Below are positions 17,780 through 25,446 of a stretch of 64,000 nucleotides of DNA, piece by piece; within the stretch, counting starts at the first letter, position 1, and every line of letters begins with the position of its first letter. Made by a program: the position numbers and the translations under genes. A model generated the notes under the pieces. The model saw only the letters and a program-made list of their open reading frames with translations. It did not search any database and was not told where the DNA came from. The stretch spans positions 3,512,534-3,576,533 of the forward strand of contig NZ_AP018222.1 in the NCBI RefSeq assembly GCF_002368035.1. Direction: 5' to 3'. Source of the DNA: Nostoc linckia NIES-25. Lineage in GTDB: Bacteria > Cyanobacteriota > Cyanobacteriia > Cyanobacteriales > Nostocaceae.

Positions 17780-18382
17780 ATGAAAAAAAGTTATTTGGTA
17801 TATTCGTCTTTAGCAATTTTCAACTTGACTATTGTAGCCGCAATTCCTATTAAGAATACTTTTGCTCAAGAAATTCCTAAAGCTCAATGTATAAGTAATT
17901 TTGGTCAGAATGCTTGTGGCTATAATTGCATAGCAAATTTTGGACAGGTTAAGTGTGCCGATTGGCCTGGAGGGGCTTGCATAGCGAATTTTGGTCAAGT
18001 CGTTTGTGGCCCACCAGCACCACCCAACTGGGCTTCAGGCTATACAAATAACTCTAATTCTAATAACGGGAATTCCGGTGTTTACGGCGCTTGGGTTGTA
18101 AAAAATGGTGACTGGAATGGTATTTTGCGGATGCAAGGTAACTCTGGAAGAATGATATTAGTTAGCAATCGTGGAGCAGCTGTAGAACAAAAGATGACTC
18201 TTAATGTAAACCCTCAAGGTGGATATATTCTTGATGGGGAAGTTTTAACACAGTATGTGCGTGGAAGATACAATGCTGATAATTTTTACATTCAGCAGTT
18301 TTCTAAAGATTCAATAAATGTGAATAATTGCGACGATAATAGTCAATGCAATTCTGTGACTTTAGTTTATTTAGGGAAGTGA
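17780..18382 (+). CDS. exported protein with triple C-x-NFGQ repeat
   Basis: A 200-residue exported protein. The signal peptide is MKKSYLVYSSLAIFNLTIVAAIPIKN with a TFA-Q type cleavage near residue 29. Three short Cys-flanked repeats follow (CISNFGQNAC, CIANFGQVKC, CIANFGQVVC, about 37-77), each apparently a mini-disulphide loop. A Asn/Ser-rich linker leads to a beta-rich C-terminal domain (GVYGAWVVKNGDWNGILRMQ to VTLVYLGK) with one more cysteine pair. The family is unknown; its role is presumably periplasmic or surface binding. It lies between REP-like copies 4 and 5. Confidence 0.8.
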   Translation: MKKSYLVYSSLAIFNLTIVAAIPIKNTFAQEIPKAQCISNFGQNACGYNCIANFGQVKCADWPGGACIANFGQVVCGPPAPPNWASGYTNNSNSNNGNSGVYGAWVVKNGDWNGILRMQGNSGRMILVSNRGAAVEQKMTLNVNPQGGYILDGEVLTQYVRGRYNADNFYIQQFSKDSINVNNCDDNSQCNSVTLVYLGK

Positions 18383-18462
18383 CTACTTTAAAGAGCAATT
18401 AAAAATATGATTTTCGCTTACTTAACTATAAACGCGATCGCACTTTCCACCACAGACCATTC

Positions 18463-18495
18463 AGATCCCCGACTTCTTTAAGAAGTCGGGGATCT
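18463..18495. repeat. REP-like palindrome, family A copy 5
   Basis: The same 33-base palindrome with lead GCACTTTCCACCACAGACCA, followed at 18502 by the GCGATGCCTACGGCGGTAAA repeat. Confidence 0.9.
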
Positions 18496-18571
18496 AAGGG
18501 AAGCGATGCCTACGGCGGTAAACTACGCAATTTTAATTACACGATAAGTTTATCTGCTTAACAGAAGCAAG

Positions 18572-19072
18572 TTATAAGCTTTCTCCAGCTTCTTTCAGTG
18601 CAAAATCAATAACAGTTTGACTTAAACGAATATTGTGATTAAGCATTTTTTGAATAGCTGTTTTAATAGAAAGAGGATAACCTTCACGTTTAGCACGTAA
18701 TAAAATTCCAATTGAACCGGTGACCGAAAGACCGCTTAATCTAGCTATTCTTCGCCCTACAGCTTCATCAATACAAACGGTTGAAATATTTTTATCTAGT
18801 GCTAGTTGAATAACTGATGCTTCTCCCAAATCTAAAGAATTAAATAGAAAGGGAGAAATATTTAAAGGAGAAGTTTGCTTTTGTAACCATGATGCCAATT
18901 GAAATTCGGTTACAGCCAAACCTGTAGTGCCACCAATTAATATTTCTTCATAAACTTCAAACGGAACAAGAACATCTGTATAGAGAGACTGTAAAATATT
19001 TAAGTCCCCTACAGCAGCGACGAGAGCAATTAAGGGAGAAGTATTAATAACAATTTGATTGGTACTAGGCAT
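18572..19072 (-). CDS. DUF3368 PIN-like toxin component
   Basis: A 166-residue protein of the DUF3368 family, a VapC-like PIN nuclease relative. The N-terminal INTSPLIAL motif supplies the first acidic/polar metal site. DLGEASVIQLALDKNISTVCIDEAVGRRIA is the hallmark central segment (E, then D, E), and GLSVTGSIGILLRAKREG completes the core. It overlaps the upstream UPF0175 gene by eight bases, which is a standard toxin-antitoxin layout. A ribonuclease activity is inferred from family only. Confidence 0.88.
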   Translation of the reverse strand: MPSTNQIVINTSPLIALVAAVGDLNILQSLYTDVLVPFEVYEEILIGGTTGLAVTEFQLASWLQKQTSPLNISPFLFNSLDLGEASVIQLALDKNISTVCIDEAVGRRIARLSGLSVTGSIGILLRAKREGYPLSIKTAIQKMLNHNIRLSQTVIDFALKEAGESL

Positions 19073-19319
19073 TTTTTAGGTCTGATAACAATTCCTCTTC
19101 GTTAAGGTCAATTAAGGGAACTCCATAGTCATTGAGTTTGAGGATAAAGGTAACTCGATCTACTCCCACTAATGCGGCAGCCATACCAGAGGAAAGGCGT
19201 TTCATTTCATAGAGTTTAACTGCCATTGCCCATTTCGATTCTTGTTCAAATTGCTCTCTGGTTTGGCCAACAGCATCAGGTAAGGTTTCAGGGTAGTTGA
19301 TTATTAGTTGTAAGGACAT
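19065..19319 (-). CDS. UPF0175 family antitoxin-like HTH protein
   Basis: An 84-residue protein of the UPF0175 family. It has YPETLPDAVGQTREQFEQESKWAMAVKLYEMKRLSSGMAAALVGVDRVTFILKLNDYGVPLIDL, including the helix-turn-helix SSGMAAALVGVDRVTFI. These proteins commonly precede DUF3368 genes and are presumed antitoxins and autoregulators. It overlaps the DUF3368 gene by eight bases, and GGAG lies before the ATG. Transfer is likely given the accessory surroundings. Confidence 0.88.
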   Translation of the reverse strand: MSLQLIINYPETLPDAVGQTREQFEQESKWAMAVKLYEMKRLSSGMAAALVGVDRVTFILKLNDYGVPLIDLNEEELLSDLKNA

Positions 19320-19412
19320 AGTTGTTGTTTCTCCTATTTAGGACTTCAAAAGCTAGAGAAAAATTGCACTTTCGGTGACACGATGATTATAAGCGATGCT
19401 TACACGTCATTC

Positions 19413-19445
19413 AGATCCCCGACTTCTTTGAGAAGTCGGGGATCT
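19413..19445. repeat. REP-like palindrome, family A copy 6
   Basis: The same 33-base palindrome, ending 33 bases before the start of the response regulator gene, so it may lie in its 5' untranslated region. Trailing AGTCTCCC matches copies 2 and 3. Confidence 0.9.
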
Positions 19446-19478
19446 AGTCTCCCTAATTACAGAATCATTACTAAAGAG

Positions 19479-20141
19479 ATGAAAGCCAAGCCACTGCTGT
19501 TTCTCGTTGTAGAAGATCACCCGGAGGTAGCCCAAAATAACTGTGATTTTTTGAGAAAATTTGACCCTTCTGCTGTTTGTATCATCGCCAACACTCCCGC
19601 AGAAGCACTACAACGTCTACAAATAGAGACACCAGATTTAATTGTCCTCGATTTACAATTTGGGGTAAATTCTGGTTCTCAGTCGGCTAAATCTTCTTTA
19701 GAACTGTTAGACTTAATTTTTGATGCTTATTCTTCTCTCAATATCCTCATATATAGCAGTGAACCCAGTTGGCTAATAAACTTTGTTAAATCTATTAATC
19801 ATCACTACGGTGGGTTTGTAGTAGTCAATAAAATGGAACGGCGCAAAGCTTTTTTAGAGGGAGTTGAAAGTGCGCTGAATGGAGAATTAAAACTACCTAA
19901 AGAGTTACGTCAAGATTTAGATTTAAATGATACGGAATTAGAAGTCCTCAAACTTTTGTGTCAAGAATCCTTAACAGACCAAGCGATCGCTCATCATCTC
20001 CACATATCGCTCAGGGCTGTTCAAAGTCATATCCAACACCTCAAGGTAAAATTGGGAATCGATGAGGTTGAGCAAAAAGATATCAATTCCCGCGTCGCCC
20101 TTTGTATGAAAGCAATTCAAAAAAAACTATTATCGTTTTGA
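19479..20141 (+). CDS. NarL/LuxR-type response regulator
   Basis: A 220-residue two-component regulator. The receiver domain starts LLFLVVEDHPEVAQ (acidic pair E-D) with the phosphoacceptor Asp in DLIVLDLQFGVNSG. The C-terminal LuxR-type HTH is LNDTELEVLKLLCQESLTDQAIAHHLHISLRAVQSHIQHLKVKLG. The ATG at 19479 is chosen because upstream codons in frame only translate the REP-like palindrome at 19413, and AAAGAG precedes it. Its natural partner would be a HisKA_3 kinase, such as the CHASE2 kinase at 13544-15490. Confidence 0.92.
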   Translation: MKAKPLLFLVVEDHPEVAQNNCDFLRKFDPSAVCIIANTPAEALQRLQIETPDLIVLDLQFGVNSGSQSAKSSLELLDLIFDAYSSLNILIYSSEPSWLINFVKSINHHYGGFVVVNKMERRKAFLEGVESALNGELKLPKELRQDLDLNDTELEVLKLLCQESLTDQAIAHHLHISLRAVQSHIQHLKVKLGIDEVEQKDINSRVALCMKAIQKKLLSF

Positions 20142-20168
20142 TTTAATTGTAATATTTGCCAAATAGCG

Positions 20169-20320
20169 TTATTCAGGGAACCAATCTTCATCTAAAATTT
20201 CTTCAAAAGAGCCGATGGGTATCAAGGCGAATAGCAAAGTTGATTGATTTTTGCCCTCAGCCAAAGGTAATAATCTTGGTCGTATAAAGTCTGAGTTGTT
20301 GGTTGTATTTGGATCGCCAT
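20169..20320 (-). pseudogene. DUF29 gene remnant with internal deletion
   Basis: The first part (from CAT at 20318-20320) matches the N-terminal coding end of the DUF29 gene at 12987-13454 (TTGATTGATT...CCTCAGCCA, TAATAATCT). The last part matches its C-terminal end (TCATCTAAAATTT, GAGCC, ATGGGTATCA) with stop at 20169-20171. The roughly 300 bases in between are missing and the total is not a multiple of three. It cannot make a DUF29 protein. Confidence 0.8.
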
Positions 20321-20558
20321 ACACTTGTTTAGCTCCTAGTAGTAGTTGTGGCTGCTAGTACCACATACTCATTATCCCTCATGCCGAGGTTATGAATTTC
20401 AGTCACGCTGCAATGCCATAAATATTCCTTAAGTCTAAACAAAAGCTTACTAAAAGAATGAGGTTTTAATTTGTCAAATTATTGAGAATGTTACGAGAAC
20501 CCATAGTTCGACCTCTACATTTTCAGCCCTATAAATCGATTGTTACTGAGGGGACAAA

Positions 20559-21032
20559 ATGGCTAAAACTAAAGCAACAGATATTCTCTCATTAATTGAA
20601 GCAGAGCATCGTCAAGTTGAGCAACTTTTTGCACAAGCTGAAAAAGCTAAGGGAAGTAAATTACAGGAACACTTCAATCAATTATATAAAGCACTGAATT
20701 TACATGCTAGAACTGAAGAATTAGTCTTCTACCCAGCTTTGCGAGAATACGATGAAACCGAACAATATGTTGAAGAAGCTGAAGAAGAACATGAAGAAGT
20801 TTCTTTAATTTTGGAAGAAATTAAGGCTCTTAAATCTACTGCTCCTGAGTTTAAAGAAAAAATGAGTGAATTAAAAGAAGCAGTTCAGTACCATGTGGAA
20901 GAGGAAGAAAGCGAAATTTTTGGTGCTGTGCGCGAGTGTATGGATGAGCAAGAGCTAACTGAATTAGGCCAGGAATTTCAGAAAACTAAAGCTCAATTAG
21001 AACCAGAAATTGAAGCTGCCTTAACCAGATAA
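20559..21032 (+). CDS. hemerythrin HHE-domain protein
   Basis: A 157-residue four-helix-bundle protein with the di-iron ligand pattern of the HHE family: LIEAEHRQVEQLFAQAE, LNLHARTEELVFYPAL, EEHEEVSLILEEI and YHVEEEESEIFGAV. It may sense or bind oxygen or nitric oxide, or buffer iron, in the cytoplasm; which one cannot be read from sequence. It is a single gene, with GAGGGGAC upstream of the ATG as ribosome site. Confidence 0.9.
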   Translation: MAKTKATDILSLIEAEHRQVEQLFAQAEKAKGSKLQEHFNQLYKALNLHARTEELVFYPALREYDETEQYVEEAEEEHEEVSLILEEIKALKSTAPEFKEKMSELKEAVQYHVEEEESEIFGAVRECMDEQELTELGQEFQKTKAQLEPEIEAALTR

Positions 21033-21136
21033 TCTAACTGAATAATCATTCAGAATTCAACATTACAATCACTCTTGTAAAGAATTAAAACCTCAACTTG
21101 GAAGCACCAGTAAATCTCAATCTGGTGTCTTTACAT

Positions 21137-21378
21137 TAGACTTCTTGCAAAAGTCCTTTTCTTCGCTCTCTTCTTTGCGTCTTTGCGCGGCAGCCGCTCA
21201 TTGGGGAAACCACGCCACTTGCTCATGGGGGAAACCCCCAAGACCGCAGTGGCTCCCCAAGACCGCGCTGCCTTGCCTTTGCGTGTTAGCGTACTCCTAC
21301 GGAGAAGCAAGCTACGCGTAGCATCTCGTAGAGAAGCGGGGCGTAGGCCGACAAAAAATTATTTATGCAAGAGGTCTA
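21137..21378. repeat. MITE-like element, family B copy 3 (242 bp)
   Basis: Ends TAGACTTCTTGCAAAAGTCC and ATTTATGCAAGAGGTCTA, again with TA at both tips. The interior differs from copies 1 and 2: it holds a GC-rich block (AACCACGCCACTTGCTCATG, CAAGACCGCAGTGGCTCC) related to blocks near 32040-32120, 47440-47530 and 54955-55020. Confidence 0.85.
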
Positions 21379-21473
21379 TTTATTCGTCTTCTACTCCGAC
21401 TGCTATTTATTCTAGATTTTTTGATAGCTAGTCCATTAAAATTCACAAAATTTGTTCATCACCAGGTACAAAA

Positions 21474-22607
21474 ATGACTGCTACAAATGGTAAGCGTAAA
21501 ATTCGTTATGCCGTTGTTGGTTTAGGTTGGTTTGCTCAAGATGCTGCTTTACCTTCCTTTGCCCACGCGGAAAACTCAGAATTAGTTGCACTGGTCTCTG
21601 ATGACCCCACTAAAAGACAAGAATTGAGTAAAAAGTACGGCATAAAGCAAAGTTATTCATACGAAGAGTATGAAAACTGTCTGACAAGTGGTGAGGTTGA
21701 TGCAGTTTATATTGCCTTGCCCAATCACTTGCATCGTGAATACGCTGTACGGGCTGCTAATCAGGCAATTCATGTGTTGTGTGAAAAGCCAATGGCCATA
21801 ACAGAACAAGAATGTGAGGAAATGATTAAAGCTGCCAATGATAACGGCGTCAAACTGATGATTGCCTACCGCTTACATTTGGAAGAAGCAAATTTACAAG
21901 CGGTGGAAATTGTCCGTTCAAAGCAAATTGGCGAACCACGAATTTTCAATTCTGTTTTTACTCAACAAGTACAAGAAGGGAATATTCGTTTACGAAATGT
22001 AACGGGTGGTGGAACGCTCGACGATATCGGCATTTACTGTATTAATGCAGCCCGTTATCTATTTCAAGATGAACCAATCGAAGTATTTGCTGTAGCTGCT
22101 AATAAGGGAGAACAACGCTTTAGCGAAGTTGAAGAAATGACTAGTGTCATCTTACGTTTTCCCAATGAAAGATTGGCAACCTTTACCTGTAGCTTTGGAG
22201 CAGCTAGCGTTTCAACTTATCAGATTGTAGGTACTAAAGGAGATTTGCGAGTACAACCCGCCTATCCTTGGCAGGGAGAAATTAAGCATTACCTAACAAT
22301 TAATGGTGAAACTCAAGAGCGTACCTTTGACGATCGCGATCAATTAGCAGCTGAGTTTACTTACTTCTCTAATTGTATTCTTGAAGATAAAGATCCAGAA
22401 CCATCTGGAATTGAAGGGTTGATTGATGTTAGTATCATTCAGGCGCTTTACGAGTCAATTAAAATTGGTCAACCCGTAAAGATAGAAACTCGCGATGCCT
22501 ACGGCGGTAAACTACGCCATCAACGTCCCACATCATCTCAAAGTATTAAACGTCCTCCTGTTGGCGAAAGCCCAGACTTAATTCATGCTGCTACACCTTC
22601 TGGTTAG
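21474..22607 (+). CDS. Gfo/Idh/MocA family NAD(P)-dependent oxidoreductase
   Basis: A 377-residue oxidoreductase, most likely acting on a sugar or inositol-like substrate. The N-terminal Rossmann fold reads IRYAVVGLGWFAQDAALPSF. The family motif is HVLCEKPMAITEQE (Lys of EKP is catalytic), followed by GGTLDDIGIYCINAARYL with the substrate-binding Asp. It has normal length apart from a C-terminal oddity: TRDAYGGKLRH is encoded by a copy of the GCGATGCCTACGGCGGTAAA repeat (22492-22517), which looks inserted in frame. No obvious operon partner. Confidence 0.9.
   Translation: MTATNGKRKIRYAVVGLGWFAQDAALPSFAHAENSELVALVSDDPTKRQELSKKYGIKQSYSYEEYENCLTSGEVDAVYIALPNHLHREYAVRAANQAIHVLCEKPMAITEQECEEMIKAANDNGVKLMIAYRLHLEEANLQAVEIVRSKQIGEPRIFNSVFTQQVQEGNIRLRNVTGGGTLDDIGIYCINAARYLFQDEPIEVFAVAANKGEQRFSEVEEMTSVILRFPNERLATFTCSFGAASVSTYQIVGTKGDLRVQPAYPWQGEIKHYLTINGETQERTFDDRDQLAAEFTYFSNCILEDKDPEPSGIEGLIDVSIIQALYESIKIGQPVKIETRDAYGGKLRHQRPTSSQSIKRPPVGESPDLIHAATPSG
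22492..22517. repeat. GCGATGCCTACGGCGG-type repeat inside a coding sequence
   Basis: 26 bases identical or nearly so to intergenic copies at 17686 and 18502. It lies in frame near the 3' end of the Gfo/Idh/MocA gene and encodes RDAYGGKLR. Confidence 0.8.
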
Positions 22608-22649
22608 TCATCAAGCTTAAGTATCTTTGACACACACAAATCAAAAATT

Positions 22650-22682
22650 ATTGTAGGGGCACAATATATTGTGCCCCTACTC
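22650..22682. terminator. palindrome between convergent genes
   Basis: GTAGGGGCACAATA and TATTGTGCCCCTAC form a perfect 14-bp stem with almost no loop, between the oxidoreductase and glutamate dehydrogenase stops. It could stop transcription from both sides, but lacks a clear T-run; it belongs to the same repeat type as the core of family D. Confidence 0.5.
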
Positions 22683-22724
22683 ATATCGTCTATTTAATTG
22701 AAAACCGCCGCATACCCCTAAACC

Positions 22725-24014
22725 TTAAGGATAAAGACCCCTATCAGTCAAGGCTTGAGCCACTCTACCTACTCCCAATGTATAAGCTGCTAATCTCAAA
22801 GAAACTTGTCGTTTCTTCGACTGCTCAATCACTTGGCGGTAAGCCTGCACCATCAAATGTTCCATTTCGCGGTTGACGCGTTCCTCATCCCAAAATACGT
22901 AAGAAAGACCTTGCACCCACTCCAAATAACTCACCACTACACCACCAGCATTAGCCAAAATATCTGGTAGCACTGTCACACCACGCGCCTCTAAGGACAA
23001 GCTAGCCTCAAGAGTCACCGGGCCGTTAGCTGCTTCCGCAACAATCTGCGCTTGCACCCGATTGGCGTTTTCTTCAGTGATTTGGTTTTCCAAAGCTGCT
23101 GGTATCAAGACATCGCAAGGCAAAGTTAATAAATCTGCATTGCTAATTGCTACTGCTTCCGGAAAACCGACGATATTCTTGTGATTTTCCGCAGCGTAGA
23201 CTTTCAACTTGGGAATATCAAGACCATCTTCGGAAAATAGTCCCCCAGCACTCGTAGAAACAGCGATAATTTTCGCTCCCGCTTCATATAGTAAATCAGC
23301 TGCGGCGCCGCCAACATTACCAAAACCTTGGATGACTACTCGCACTCCCGCCAAAGATTTACCTTGATCTGCTAGCGCTTCACGTACAGCAATCATCGCG
23401 CCGCGTCCGGTTGCCATTTCGCGTCCCTTGGAACCACCAACAGAAATTGGCTTCCCAGTGACAACACCCGGTACAGCATGACCGACATTTACGGAGTAAG
23501 TATCCATCATCCAAGCCATTTCACGCGCAGAAGTACCCATATCTGGGGCAGGAATATCGACGGAAGGCCCGATATCTTTAATCAACTCGCTGATATAACG
23601 ACGGCTGATGCGTTCTAGTTCCCCGACACTATAACGTTTTGGATCGATCGCAATACCACCCTTACCCCCACCGTAAGGAATACCCAACAGGGCACATTTC
23701 CAAGTCATTAGCATTGCTAAGGCTGAAACTTCCCGCAATGTCACAGCCGGATGATAACGTATTCCACCTTTGTAGGGGCCTAAAACATCAGAGTGCTGCA
23801 CCCGATGTCCAGCGAAAACTCGTATTTCTCCATTATCTAGTTTCACAGGAACCGAAACTGTTACCACTTTGCGTGGATGGCTGAGAATTTCTATCAATCC
23901 CGGATCTAACCTTAATTCCTTAGCCGCAGCTTCTAGGTAACTACAGGCTTGATCGAATGGACAAATATGCGCTGGAGAAGCAGCTTCCAACGGCAACGCA
24001 GATGCTAAACTCAT
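22725..24014 (-). CDS. gdhA: Glu/Leu/Phe/Val dehydrogenase (glutamate dehydrogenase)
   Basis: Interconverts glutamate and 2-oxoglutarate plus ammonia with NAD(P)H in the cytoplasm. The ATG at 24012-24014 is preferred over an upstream TTG because GGGAG sits eight bases before it; this gives 429 residues. GPYKGGIRYHPAVTLREVSALAMLMTWKCALLGIPYGGGKGGI contains the two catalytic lysines, and PAPDMGTSAREMAWMMDTY the catalytic Asp. The NAD(P) domain has RVVIQGFGNVGGAAADLLYEAGAKIIAVS. It is monocistronic and convergent with the upstream oxidoreductase gene. The GdhA assignment among hexameric dehydrogenases is likely; other amino-acid specificities cannot be ruled out by eye. Confidence 0.93.
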   Translation of the reverse strand: MSLASALPLEAASPAHICPFDQACSYLEAAAKELRLDPGLIEILSHPRKVVTVSVPVKLDNGEIRVFAGHRVQHSDVLGPYKGGIRYHPAVTLREVSALAMLMTWKCALLGIPYGGGKGGIAIDPKRYSVGELERISRRYISELIKDIGPSVDIPAPDMGTSAREMAWMMDTYSVNVGHAVPGVVTGKPISVGGSKGREMATGRGAMIAVREALADQGKSLAGVRVVIQGFGNVGGAAADLLYEAGAKIIAVSTSAGGLFSEDGLDIPKLKVYAAENHKNIVGFPEAVAISNADLLTLPCDVLIPAALENQITEENANRVQAQIVAEAANGPVTLEASLSLEARGVTVLPDILANAGGVVVSYLEWVQGLSYVFWDEERVNREMEHLMVQAYRQVIEQSKKRQVSLRLAAYTLGVGRVAQALTDRGLYP

Positions 24015-24159
24015 AAAATTTTCTCCCAATCGCGCCCTTTGCGCGAACCGGATCTTATATATTGCCTAGCTTACCCTCTTTTTTTGAAAAATAGGAATTT
24101 TGTAGTTTTTGTTACAGTTTTCTTGAAGAGGATATGCATTAGAAGTTGCCATTAGACAA

Positions 24160-25344
24160 TCACTTTCCTAGAGCGATCGCTGCATTCTGTCCGCCAAAGC
24201 CAAAACTCAAACATAATACATGGTTAATATTACTGAGATGCGCTGCTGTAATTAATTTTAAATCAAACTCTGGTTGCCGTAAGCCAACGCAAGGAGGTAA
24301 AATTTGATGCTTTAAAGCCATCAGCGAAAAAGCCACACCTAAGGCTCCGGATGCTCCAAGTGTATGACCTGAGCTTCCCTTGGTGGAGCTAACTGCTATG
24401 CCTTGGGGAAACAAATGCTGGATTACCATACTCTCCATTTGGTCATTTAGCTGGGTAGCTGTGCCATGAGCATGAATGTAATCAATATCAGCTGGCGATA
24501 AACAACTACGTTCTAGACATTGTTTGATAGCAGCGATCGCACTTTTTCCCTCAGGTTCCGGAGAATTAGTATGATATGCGTCGTTGGTTAAGCCGAAACC
24601 GAGAATTTCACCATACACTTTTGCTTGACGCTGTTTTGCCAACTCTGCTGATTCCAAGACAAACACAGCTGCGCCTTCGCCCAAAACTAAGCCTTCCCGA
24701 TGCACATCAAAAGGATAAGCGCCAGTTTTTGCCAAAGCACCCATCTGTTGAAATCCTGCCAAAGTCAAAGGTGTAATTGGTGCTTCCACTGCGCCTGCGA
24801 TCGCCCTTTGACATTGCCCAGTTTGTATAAGTAAAGCTGCTTGGGCAATAGATAAAATTCCAGTAGCACAAGCTACCATTGGCGCCAAAACTATCCCAGA
24901 CGCGCCAATTTGTCGCGCAGTGGCGATAGCGTTCATGTGAGGCAATGTATCGAGCCAATTTTCTAAACATGACGCGGGGAGGGAAGGACGCGGGGATGAG
25001 GAGAAATTCTTTGTGTCTTTCTTAGCGCTTACGTCCTCATACATCTGCCGCGCCAAGACTTCCCAAGATGCTTGATGAGAGCGACTTGAGCCAATAACTA
25101 CAGCACAATCCGCTAAAGGTGGAACTAAGCCAGCATCTTGCAAAGCAGAAGTAACAACCAACTGAGTTAGCATTGCTAAGTCAGTTGGCTTTTGACCAAT
25201 CAAACCCATAGGAAATGGTCTAAGTTCTGGAAATGGTTGAAGTAATCTAATTCCAGATTTACCCGCTAGCAAATTTTGCCAACTTTCCTCTAAACTTCCA
25301 CCCAAAGCAGAAACTAGACCAATACCAGTAACAACTACTTTCAC
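24160..25344 (-). CDS. beta-ketoacyl-ACP synthase (KAS II-like paralogue)
   Basis: A condensing enzyme of the thiolase fold, 394 residues. The nucleophile is C159 in APMVACATGILSIAQ. The two His are in DYIHAHGTATQLND and GSSGHTLGASGALG, and the C terminus reads LSFGFGGQNAAIALGK. The full Cys-His-His set implies activity. No acyl carrier protein or other lipid gene is next to it, so it may be an accessory paralogue rather than the housekeeping FabF. Residues 107-128 (SAKKDTKNFSSSPRPSLPAS) are low-complexity and encoded by a GC-rich repeat-like tract, probably a surface-loop insertion. Confidence 0.9.
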   Translation of the reverse strand: MKVVVTGIGLVSALGGSLEESWQNLLAGKSGIRLLQPFPELRPFPMGLIGQKPTDLAMLTQLVVTSALQDAGLVPPLADCAVVIGSSRSHQASWEVLARQMYEDVSAKKDTKNFSSSPRPSLPASCLENWLDTLPHMNAIATARQIGASGIVLAPMVACATGILSIAQAALLIQTGQCQRAIAGAVEAPITPLTLAGFQQMGALAKTGAYPFDVHREGLVLGEGAAVFVLESAELAKQRQAKVYGEILGFGLTNDAYHTNSPEPEGKSAIAAIKQCLERSCLSPADIDYIHAHGTATQLNDQMESMVIQHLFPQGIAVSSTKGSSGHTLGASGALGVAFSLMALKHQILPPCVGLRQPEFDLKLITAAHLSNINHVLCLSFGFGGQNAAIALGK

Positions 25345-25404
25345 AAATTTGGGAATTAGGAGTTTGAACTTAGGAGCTTAAAAGTAATAAATTATTATTC
25401 TCGT

Positions 25405-25445
25405 TGTCTCCCTTGTCCCCCTTGTCCCCTTGTCCCCTTGTCCCT
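25405..25445. repeat. CCTTGTCCC-type short tandem repeat
   Basis: A tract of CCCTTGTCCCC units between the ketoacyl synthase and cyclophilin genes. The same units lie inside the SNF2 helicase gene (about 34725-34845). Confidence 0.8.
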
Positions 25446-25446
25446 C

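Noticed and set aside
17472..17816. Minus-strand open frame of 114 codons overlapping the transposase start
   Set aside because: Its sequence is largely a translation of the REP-like palindrome at 17646 and the antisense of the exported protein gene; no ribosome site.
21183..21431. 82-codon open frame between hemerythrin and oxidoreductase genes
   Set aside because: It translates the interior of the family B element and has no ribosome site.
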